From NCBI RefSeq assembly GCF_900107155.1, contig NZ_FNOX01000009.1:275167-339166 (forward strand): 64,000 bases of DNA, written 5' to 3'. The number at the start of each line of letters is the position of its first letter. Within the stretch, counting starts at the first letter, position 1. Under the pieces are notes generated by a model, which did not search any database, was not told the origin of the DNA, and saw only the letters and a list, made by a program, of their open reading frames with translations. This document shows positions 58,060 to 64,000 of this stretch, piece after piece. Position numbers and translations under genes: made by a program. Source of the DNA: Pseudomonas salomonii (GTDB taxonomy: Bacteria > Pseudomonadota > Gammaproteobacteria > Pseudomonadales > Pseudomonadaceae).

Positions 58060-60093
58060 TTAAGCACGGGCCTGCTCGGCGAACGCGAACATTTGCTGTA
58101 TCGCGGTGAAGTCCGGGTGCTGCGGGTAACGGGCGTGCCATTGGGTTTCTTCGGGTGTCAGCGTCCCGCCCCTGGTGAGGCGGGCATTGAGCTGGTTCCA
58201 AAGGCGGTAGCGGGCGGTGGGGTCGGTTGGCAGATCGAAGGCTTTAGGCTGGGGCGCTGACAGTTCTGCGAAGCGGCGGGCTTCGGCCATTTGTTCAAGG
58301 CTGAGCTGAGCCGACGGCGCCGTGGTCGGTGCGATCATTTCCACGCGTTTGCCGGTCAGGGTTTCAAGCTTGTCTACGGCACGCTTCATCTGGCCGCTTT
58401 CGCGCTTGTCGTAGGCCTTCTCGATCATGGCTTTCGGCATGTAGTCGCTGGCGTTGCCATCGACGAGGGCTTCGCCGATCAGGTCGCCATCCAGGGTGCG
58501 AACCCACACGCGGGACGCGTCACGCACGTCATAGGCGAGGCGTATTTCTTCGCCATGAAAGTTGCGCAACGCATCCAGGAAGTAAGTTTCGCCTGACCAG
58601 GTGACTTCCCCACGACGGGTTGGGCGAATGACTTGTGGGCGCGCCAGGTCATTGAGTAGTTCTGCGGGGGCGATAATTGGCTCCCAGCCCTCGGCAAGTG
58701 CGGCCTCCCAAGCCTGGTTGGGGCTCATGTGTTTGAACTTGCCAGTCAGAGGGTCGCGCACCTTTGCGAGGCCCCGGTGGGGGCGTGCGTTGTAGGCTTC
58801 TATTTCGTAGTCGATGCCTTCCATGAACTCGGCAAAGGTTGGAATCAGTCGAGTTCGCCCCGTTTGCCGCAACTCTTTGCGGCCGACTCGATGCACTTTT
58901 GTCCCGGCCTGCTTATCCATGTCTGCACCGATATAGCTGGTCAGCTTCTTGGCAGCGTTGACCCATATAGTTTGGTGCGAGCGTTCGATAAGGCCGCGTG
59001 CCTGGCTGTTGTAAGGCAGCGCGTGGATCATGGACCCACCCAGGCGGTCGACCACTTCCCGTACTGTGTCGTTGGCAAACCCTGAGCCATTGTCGACATA
59101 AAACATCGCGAACATGCCCTGTTGCATGGCGACACGCAGTGCGTCCATAACGCCGATGGTGGATTCCGCCTCACCAATCGAGATGCCGATGGCTTTGCGG
59201 GTGGCGATGTCCAAAACGGTTGTGATTTCGGGGCGGTACGGCTTGCCGGTACGTGGGTTCAATACTTCGGCGTCGAACTTGTGGCCGTCAGCGGTGAACA
59301 CATCGCACGGATATAGGTTTTTGGTGGAGCGCCGCTTGAACGGTTGCAGGGCTTTGAGTTCTTGCGGTGTACGGCGGCCACGCTCGCGGGCCTCGGCACT
59401 CAGCTTATTAAGGAAGCGACGAACCACGTGGATGCTGGGCCGTTCGACGGGATTCTTGAGGGCGAACTCCGCATAGGCCGACTCTACGCTGGGCTTGGTC
59501 GGGCGCTGGTAGCAGGCGAGGAATGCGGCCGACCATGCAGGTAGGCTCAAGTCCTTTTGACGGCGAGCAGGTGCCAGGCCGGTTTCACCCTGTTTGCGAT
59601 AGTCGGCCAGCCAGCGCTTGAGCGTGCGCTCGCTTAGAGAGCGGTTGTCGGTCTTGCGGTCGTTGGCGCGCTGGACAAGGCCCGTCAGGTACGGGCTGAG
59701 CTGAGCAGCTTTTGCCAAGGAGACAATGCTGTCGATGGCGCGCTGCTGACTGATTGTCTGGCTCATGCGTTCGACTTCACGCACAAAGGCCAGGCGAGCC
59801 GTCATCACTGAGCGTTGATCTTCGTTCAAGCGTGACGCTGAAACCGTGTCACGCTGAGCAGATATTAAGTCTGGACCAGGCGCAGATTCCGACGCGGCAT
59901 CGCGTACAGATGCCGCAATTAAGGCAGCTTGAGTTTCTGGCGGCAGTGTCGCAAAGCGGTACTCAACGGCCTTACTACCGAGACGGCCTTGACCTTCCCA
60001 TCGTTCGCGTTTGGCGCGCAATTGAATTGCGCGCTCTGTTCCCGGCATGCCGGGTAGGCCAGCCAGTTCGCGGGCGGAGTACCAATTATGCAT
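58060..60093 (-). CDS. Transposase (Mu A-like DDE integrase)
   Basis: 677 residues. End-binding domain at the N-terminus (MHNWYSARELAGLPGMPGTE). The RNase H-fold core has D269 (DVFTADGHKFDAEV), D334 (FYVDNGSGFAND) and E370 (GLIERSHQTIW), then a beta-barrel domain and a helical C-terminus that contacts B. Joins phage ends to target DNA for integration and replicative transposition. I chose the ATG at 60093, which aligns with the Mu A start; a GTG at 60102 is in frame. Overlaps the previous gene. Confidence 0.96.
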   Translation of the reverse strand: MHNWYSARELAGLPGMPGTERAIQLRAKRERWEGQGRLGSKAVEYRFATLPPETQAALIAASVRDAASESAPGPDLISAQRDTVSASRLNEDQRSVMTARLAFVREVERMSQTISQQRAIDSIVSLAKAAQLSPYLTGLVQRANDRKTDNRSLSERTLKRWLADYRKQGETGLAPARRQKDLSLPAWSAAFLACYQRPTKPSVESAYAEFALKNPVERPSIHVVRRFLNKLSAEARERGRRTPQELKALQPFKRRSTKNLYPCDVFTADGHKFDAEVLNPRTGKPYRPEITTVLDIATRKAIGISIGEAESTIGVMDALRVAMQQGMFAMFYVDNGSGFANDTVREVVDRLGGSMIHALPYNSQARGLIERSHQTIWVNAAKKLTSYIGADMDKQAGTKVHRVGRKELRQTGRTRLIPTFAEFMEGIDYEIEAYNARPHRGLAKVRDPLTGKFKHMSPNQAWEAALAEGWEPIIAPAELLNDLARPQVIRPTRRGEVTWSGETYFLDALRNFHGEEIRLAYDVRDASRVWVRTLDGDLIGEALVDGNASDYMPKAMIEKAYDKRESGQMKRAVDKLETLTGKRVEMIAPTTAPSAQLSLEQMAEARRFAELSAPQPKAFDLPTDPTARYRLWNQLNARLTRGGTLTPEETQWHARYPQHPDFTAIQQMFAFAEQARA

Positions 60094-60526
60094 GGCCTTC
60101 ACCCAGCATCTTTTTTAGCTCTCTGGCCTGTCGGGTCGCATCAGCTGCAACCCGTGACAAACGGCCAAGTTCTGCATTGAGTGCATCGCGACCGTAAGCC
60201 ACACGCCCGCCGCGCTGCTCAACCAACCAGTCTGTTAGGACGTGACTGCTGCACACTTCCTCAAGTAGCGGCGCTCTATAGAAAGGTAGGTTGTGGTCTG
60301 TCCGGGCCGGGCTCGACCACGCGTCCAGCATATGTTTGCTAACGTCATCACCAGATAAACGCGACATGCGCGCACCGATCTCGTAACGGTCCAGATCGGA
60401 ACCTTTCAGAATCTCGCTGATCAGTTCACTGACCTGCGCGGCATTGTTGCCATTCCCTGGGATAGCCAGAACTGGCTGTGGGACAGAGAAGATATCTAGC
60501 GTACGATCATCCCTTATACGGCGCAT
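60086..60526 (-). CDS. Hypothetical early protein between ner and A
   Basis: 146 residues, helical: VSELISEILKGSDLDRYEIG ARMSRLSGDDVSKHMLDAWS then RAPLLEEVCSSHVLTDWLVE. This build recurs between Ner and A in Pseudomonas Mu-like prophages; function unknown. Overlaps the transposase start and follows ner by 2 bases. Confidence 0.8.
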   Translation of the reverse strand: MRRIRDDRTLDIFSVPQPVLAIPGNGNNAAQVSELISEILKGSDLDRYEIGARMSRLSGDDVSKHMLDAWSSPARTDHNLPFYRAPLLEEVCSSHVLTDWLVEQRGGRVAYGRDALNAELGRLSRVAADATRQARELKKMLGEGHA

Positions 60527-60528
60527 GT

Positions 60529-60867
60529 TTATATTCCTGTGCCGGTTTTACGGTGTCGAAGGGCATAAGCTGAGTTATGCTCTTGGCTAGAAGTTGCGTT
60601 GTGTTCTGCGCGCTGCGTCCTAATACGATGTGGGGTGCCATTGGCATTCCAACGCTCGGGCCATAGGTCAATTGGTTTAAGACCTAAAGCACGAGCGATG
60701 GCACGTTCCATTCGTGGGTATGCAGTGCGCTTGGCGTTCTTGACTGCAGTGTCTGAAACGTCCAGCTCACGCGCCAGCATCGCGAGTGAACTGCCTCGGG
60801 TGCGAAGTTGGTACTTGATCCATTCCCATCGCTGGGTTGGATCAAGGGGGATTTCGGTTTTGTTCAT
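60529..60867 (-). CDS. ner: Ner-like DNA-binding regulator
   Basis: 112 residues. The helix-turn-helix (RGSSLAMLARELDVSDTAVK NAKRTAYPRMERAIARALGL) followed by LWPERW is the Ner/Nlp (SfsB) signature. In Mu, Ner is the Cro-like protein that shuts down repressor and early transcription. First gene of the early operon, divergent from the repressor with operators between them. The last 30 residues are unusual and low in complexity. Confidence 0.92.
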   Translation of the reverse strand: MNKTEIPLDPTQRWEWIKYQLRTRGSSLAMLARELDVSDTAVKNAKRTAYPRMERAIARALGLKPIDLWPERWNANGTPHRIRTQRAEHNATSSQEHNSAYALRHRKTGTGI

Positions 60868-60963
60868 GCCTGGCGTCCATTCATAACCACCGGCAAGGGT
60901 GGTTTTTTTGGGATGTCTAACGTCACCTACGGCACAAACATAGCCATTAATAGCTACGTCGTA

Positions 60964-60986
60964 AAGCGAAAAATAGCGTTTCGCTT
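60964..60986. promoter_or_regulatory. Operator candidate 1 (AAGCGAAA inverted repeat)
   Basis: AAGCGAAA (60964-60971) and TTTCGCTT (60979-60986), 7 bases apart, in the ner-repressor divergent region. Same half-site as the perfect palindrome at 61051-61066. Confidence 0.6.
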
Positions 60987-61050
60987 GTCGAATTTGACCT
61001 TATGGTGGTTGATTTTGTCTATCTCTTTGATCTGTATGGCTTTATCGAAG

Positions 61051-61066
61051 AAGCGAAATTTCGCTT
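61051..61066. promoter_or_regulatory. Operator candidate 2 (perfect AAGCGAAATTTCGCTT)
   Basis: A 16-bp perfect palindrome 44 bases before the repressor ATG. A further half-site AAGCGAAA overlaps the repressor ribosome site near 61098-61105, which would let the repressor limit its own synthesis. Confidence 0.65.
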
Positions 61067-61109
61067 TAACCAGGGATGGTGTTTCGGATAGATCGAGGGA
61101 GAAAGCGAA

Positions 61110-61766
61110 ATGAGCGAGGGTCTTGCAGAGCGTATTCGGCAATGCGCCGACATAGCGGGAAGTGGCGATGAGTTAGCGCGGCTTACAGCGATACCCCGGC
61201 GTACCCTGGAGTATTACCTGACGGGGCAGAGCGAACCCAAGGTGGCGCGGTGTGTAGACATCGCCAAAGCTGTTGGCGTCAGTATCGGCTGGCTTGCATC
61301 GGGCGAGGGGGAGAAGCTGAATGGCGATGCGGCCCAGTCTGCCCAAGATGATAAATACGCCTATGTACCGCTTTACGATGCCCACTGTGATGCGGGGCAT
61401 GGAGCCTGGAGTGAACGCGCAACCGTACTAAACCTGCTTGCGTTTACGGCGGATTCGCTTCGCAAGCAAGGCCTGGACACTACGAGGCTGTCGGCAATCC
61501 GGGTGGACGGCGATTCAATGGAGGGGCTGCTAAGCGATGGCGATACCGTGATGATCGATCACGGCCGCAGCTCGCTTGAGGGGGAGGCTGTCTATGTCAT
61601 CCGCCTGGATGACCATCTCTATGCGAAAAGGCTTCAGAGGCAATTCGATGGCTCTGTTCACATCATCAGTGAGAACAAGGCCTACCGCGACATGATCGTC
61701 CCCAAGGATCAACTGAGCAACCTGGAGATAATCGGCCGCGTCGTATGGGCTGGCGGCTGGATCTGA
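61110..61766 (+). CDS. Phage repressor, LexA/CI type (HTH plus S24 peptidase)
   Basis: 218 residues. Helix-turn-helix (GDELARLTAIPRRTLEYYLT, 19-38), then the self-cleaving S24 domain: cleavage site Ala95-Gly96, catalytic S136 (VDGDSMEGLL) and K173 (YAKRLQR). RecA-stimulated self-cleavage would induce the prophage after DNA damage, unlike the c repressor of Mu. Divergent from ner; the GGGAGAAAG before its ATG is the ribosome site. Confidence 0.93.
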   Translation: MSEGLAERIRQCADIAGSGDELARLTAIPRRTLEYYLTGQSEPKVARCVDIAKAVGVSIGWLASGEGEKLNGDAAQSAQDDKYAYVPLYDAHCDAGHGAWSERATVLNLLAFTADSLRKQGLDTTRLSAIRVDGDSMEGLLSDGDTVMIDHGRSSLEGEAVYVIRLDDHLYAKRLQRQFDGSVHIISENKAYRDMIVPKDQLSNLEIIGRVVWAGGWI

Positions 61767-62017
61767 TAAGCAGGGTGTAATGTCACTCTACCGAGGTGTT
61801 GGTGATGTCCTGTGCCAAAGGTTTCGCTAAATTGGCACCGGCTCTACGCTTGGGCTGCATTTGATCTGTTTATTTCTTGGCAGCGCTTTGGCATTGGTTT
61901 GAGGCGCGGCTCTTTCCCCCAAACCCTTAGCCAGTCTGGCTCGTCGCACAATCTCCCGCTATATCCCGGTTCATCCCACCGACTTCCTGCCAGTGCCATA
62001 TCTAGAACCTCCTCACA
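61767..62017 (-). other. Phage left end with transposase-binding repeats
   Basis: Non-coding 251 bases after the repressor. Read from the terminus on the minus strand: TGTGAGGAGG, then TGGCAC at position 20 (61998-61993), the same spacing as at the other end. Inside lie an inverted pair GTGCCAA (61812-61818) and TTGGCAC (61832-61838) and TGGCAT at 61889-61894. A repressor half-site TTTCGCT (61822-61828) lies between the inverted pair. Confidence 0.75.
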
Positions 62018-62022
62018 GGCGG
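62018..62022. repeat. Target-site duplication GGCGG, window-right side of prophage
   Basis: Second copy of the GGCGG duplication, adjacent to the terminal ACA at 62015-62017. Confidence 0.92.
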
Positions 62023-62108
62023 CCTGAAAGCCGACCTGAGTGGTTGAAGCAAAAGCCAGATCAAGTGCAAAGCAACAGCCTATCTACCTGATGCCGCGGG
62101 GTCTAAAT

Positions 62109-62195
62109 GTGGGAGCGGGCTTGCTCGCGAATACGGTGTGTCAGTCAATTTATCTGTCACTGGCCCACCGCATTCGCGAGCAAGCCCGCTCCCAC
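62109..62195. repeat. REP pair (BIME-like) right of the prophage
   Basis: Perfect 23-base arms (62109-62131 and 62173-62195) identical to those at 11709-11796, with a different 41-base spacer. Confidence 0.9.
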
Positions 62196-62289
62196 CTTTG
62201 ACCGAGTATGGCTTTGCTGGCGCTGTTGCTGTTGCTCCGGCTCTTACATCCTTTTCGATGACGAAGTCAGCGGTCTTTTGATCTGCGCT

Positions 62290-62531
62290 TTTGATCTTGA
62301 TCTTGATCTGAAATCGCCCCGTCAAACACGATGGCCGGAATCTGACAGTGATTTGGGGGGTAAACCGGCAGGGATGCCGGTTTAGCCGCCCCGCGCCATG
62401 GATGGCGCGTGGCGGCGGCCCCCCAAATCAGTGTCGGATTGCGGGCATGCCGAGCCACAGCGAGGCACCGAGTGTTGGGGCGAGGACCTTTTGCTTACTT
62501 TTCGGTCCTTCGAAAAGTGAGTCGCTGTAAG
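62290..62531 (+). repeat. Structured intergenic repeat, right copy, cut by the IS element
   Basis: Begins TTGATCTTGATCTTGATCTG, shell CCCCGTCAAACACGATGGCC, outer stem (62341-62360 with 62419-62438, core TGATTTGGGGGG/CCCCCCAAATCA), inner hairpins TAAACCGGCA/TGCCGGTTTA (62361-62384) and CGCGCCAT/ATGGCGCG, then shell CCGAGCCACAGCGAGG and TTACTTTTCGG...AAAAGTGA. The IS begins at 62532, inside what would be the tail of the repeat. No gene lies between the prophage end and the IS (62018-62531). Confidence 0.75.
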
Positions 62532-64000
62532 AGCCATGCCTTTCAAGGTCTGCGTTTAAGAACTCATTTAAAGCAGTGTTTAAGTCTGTTTATCCGACTT
62601 GGCAGCCTTGAGCACCCGAGCTGTTGAGACATGGACCCGTGCAGCCTTACCTTCCAGCCACTCCTTAGGTTTTGCGACCTTAGGACCGCGAGGACTTTTT
62701 GCGACGGCCTTGGGTTTGATCAACCTCGCCAGGGCCAACAACCGCTCTGCCAGCCCTTGCGAGGTCTTTTCAATAGGGAAATTTTCCGTAGGCAATGCGA
62801 TCTGCATTCCCTGATAATCACTGCGAACATGCACCGCCAAGTGGAAAATCGAAACTTCCCAACCCTGTGGCTGTGTATCTCGGTGCGCCTGCTCAACGCT
62901 ACGCTTTAGAACCGACAAAACGTTGTAAGCCAGAACCGCCGAGGCGAAGCCCAGTAGCGCGGCTTTCGGGCTACCAAGGCTTGTAATTTCACTGTCCAGT
63001 ACCGACTCAAGGCGCTGAAACATCCCCTCAATACTCCAGCGACGACGGTATAAATCGGCTATCTGCTGGGCACTAATGGTGTCAGGCAAATTGCTCCAGA
63101 ACCACATCACTGATTCACCTGAGTCATTTGCCGTTTGCAGGCTTAACTCAACGCGCCGCCAGCGGCGGCCACCTTTCACTTCGATGATTTGTTCGCGAAC
63201 GGTGCCGCTATCGACGATTCCTGACTCTTGCCAGTCGCTTTCCTGGATCAAGCGTGGATGCTTGCTGGGTTGGCGAACAATGAACGAAGCCCCTGTGTCC
63301 TCGCAGGCTTGTAGGACGGGCAGCGTGCAGTAAAGTCGATCAGCCATCCACAGCTGGCCCGCGCAAGCGCGGGCCAGCAACGGAAGAACACTGACCCGTT
63401 CGCTGGCATAGGCATCTTCCCAGGGCTGGAGATCAACGACTAAATCCAGATCAGGATCGTAGGCCACCACTGAAAACCCTGGGCGCGCTGCGCCGCGCTC
63501 AGTGCGCAAAGGGCCGAGGCGTTTTTGTGTGGCTGGCAGGTGATTGCCATCGACAATACGTAACTGCCAGCCGGGGAGAATCGATGAATGGCCGAGTGTT
63601 TTGACAGTGGGTTCCAAACGCTCCGCGCTGCCTGAAATCAGGGCCCGAAGCAGCTCGGGTTCGGTTCGATTGATCTTGTCATAGAGCGCTGTAAGGCTGA
63701 CCGAAAGCCCCTCAGCCTTGCGCGCCGCTGCATGCAAGGATGGCCTCAAGCCCAATGAAACCAGGGACATCAACTCAACAACAGATGAAAACAGAAGCTC
63801 ACGGGAGTACTGCCGTTGACGGTGATCATCGAACACCTTATCAACCCATTCGGCAGGTACGGCCTGCTCCAATACCAGCTTGGTCATGACACTGGCTGGT
63901 GCTTGTTTTTCGAACCGCTCTAGAACCTTTTCCCACATCGTTTCGTCATCCTGACTGAAGTTTTGGGGGATTTTAAACCAAGACCTTGAAAGGCATGGCT
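62532..64000 (-). mobile_element. IS4-family insertion sequence
   Basis: Terminal inverted repeats AGCCATGCCTTTCAAGGTCT at 62532-62551 and, inverted, at the window end (63981-64000), continuing with imperfect match inward (GTTTAA on both sides). One transposase gene between them. The outer base of the right end may lie just past the window, so the target duplication cannot be read. Confidence 0.88.
62580..63938 (-). CDS. IS4-family transposase
   Basis: 452 residues. DDE transposase of IS4 type: RIVDGNHLPATQKR (first Asp), LWMADRLYC (second Asp), and the C-terminal YRRRWSIEGMFQRLES, the Y-R-E signature with the catalytic glutamate (usual form Y-(2)-R-(3)-E-(6)-K, here with L in place of the lysine). 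Complete, with no frameshift or stop, so the IS may be active. Confidence 0.93.
   Translation of the reverse strand: MWEKVLERFEKQAPASVMTKLVLEQAVPAEWVDKVFDDHRQRQYSRELLFSSVVELMSLVSLGLRPSLHAAARKAEGLSVSLTALYDKINRTEPELLRALISGSAERLEPTVKTLGHSSILPGWQLRIVDGNHLPATQKRLGPLRTERGAARPGFSVVAYDPDLDLVVDLQPWEDAYASERVSVLPLLARACAGQLWMADRLYCTLPVLQACEDTGASFIVRQPSKHPRLIQESDWQESGIVDSGTVREQIIEVKGGRRWRRVELSLQTANDSGESVMWFWSNLPDTISAQQIADLYRRRWSIEGMFQRLESVLDSEITSLGSPKAALLGFASAVLAYNVLSVLKRSVEQAHRDTQPQGWEVSIFHLAVHVRSDYQGMQIALPTENFPIEKTSQGLAERLLALARLIKPKAVAKSPRGPKVAKPKEWLEGKAARVHVSTARVLKAAKSDKQT

Larger units (their letters stand above)
27032..62017. mobile_element. Mu-like transposable prophage, 34,986 bp, complete-looking
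   Basis: Bounded by inverted TGT...ACA termini with TGGCAC at position 20 in each, and by a GGCGG duplication. The gene order is that of Mu: repressor, ner, A, B, early genes, gemA, mor, lysis, packaging (gp27-gp28), portal gp29, gp30, G, protease I, T, tail (sheath, tube, chaperone, tape measure, N, P, 45-48), fibre S and its chaperone. Early end at the right, late end at the left. All core genes are intact. It lacks recognisable gin, com and mom. Insertion lies in intergenic repeat DNA, so no host gene was broken. Confidence 0.96.

Noticed and set aside
62080..62385. Short frames in the REP and repeat DNA right of the prophage
   Set aside because: They are made of palindromic repeat sequence (for example GSGLARECGG) and are translations of REPs, not genes.
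1..64000. CRISPR array, tRNA or rRNA genes
   Set aside because: No regularly spaced direct repeats and no tRNA cloverleaf with CCA or T-loop consensus were seen; the paired structures found are REPs, terminators and the long intergenic repeats.

Overview
The window is chromosomal DNA of a Pseudomonas of the fluorescens group. The gene order nppD-C-B-A2-A1, mltD, gloB, methyltransferase, rnhA, dnaQ, Lys/Orn/Arg decarboxylase is the conserved Pseudomonas order (compare PA1807-PA1818 of P. aeruginosa). The intergenic spaces carry GTGGGAGCGGGCTTGCTCGCGAA-type REP pairs and larger structured repeats typical of this group.

Layout. 1-11611 (minus strand): two tandem paralogous sets of an oligopeptide/peptidyl-nucleoside ABC importer. 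The complete set is nppA1A2BCD; a second set (binding protein, two permeases, the last cut by the window edge) lies downstream, with ppiC between them. 11823-19210: housekeeping block of mltD and gloB (minus), then methyltransferase, rnhA, dnaQ, decarboxylase and GNAT (plus). 19260-23483: a 1407-residue toxin-like protein whose C-terminus carries a large-clostridial-toxin type glycosyltransferase core. 23639-26687: LysR regulator, an orphan GspG-like pseudopilin lacking Glu5, two small unknown proteins, and a ChrR-like flavoprotein. 27032-62017: a complete-looking Mu-like transposable prophage. 62532-64000: an IS4-family element.

The prophage ends can be read to the base: both begin 5'-TGT, both have TGGCAC at position 20 of the end, and both are flanked by the 5-bp duplication GGCGG. 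Its left (early) end lies at the right of the window. Reading right to left: a LexA-type repressor (plus strand) with AAGCGAAA operators, Ner, transposase A, target-selection ATPase B, an early block of small genes, GemA and Mor; then a terminator; then lysis (holin, transglycosylase, Rz/Rz1), DksA-like protein, packaging, head, protease, capsid, contractile tail with a -1 frameshifted chaperone, baseplate, tail fibre and fibre chaperone. A 22-bp motif repeats in front of three late blocks. Five genes look like cargo: a GYF_2 membrane protein coupled to mor, a zinc-ribbon/coiled-coil protein and a small helical protein (both on the plus strand inside minus-strand packaging genes), a deoxyribosyltransferase-fold plus winged-helix protein between head genes, and a small protein between baseplate genes.

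The most notable items are the deoxyribosyltransferase/winged-helix cargo gene (an anti-phage candidate), the TcdB-like toxin, the programmed frameshift, the shared late-promoter motif, and two inverted copies of a cloverleaf-forming intergenic repeat with compensated stems flanking the prophage. I saw no tRNA, rRNA or CRISPR array.
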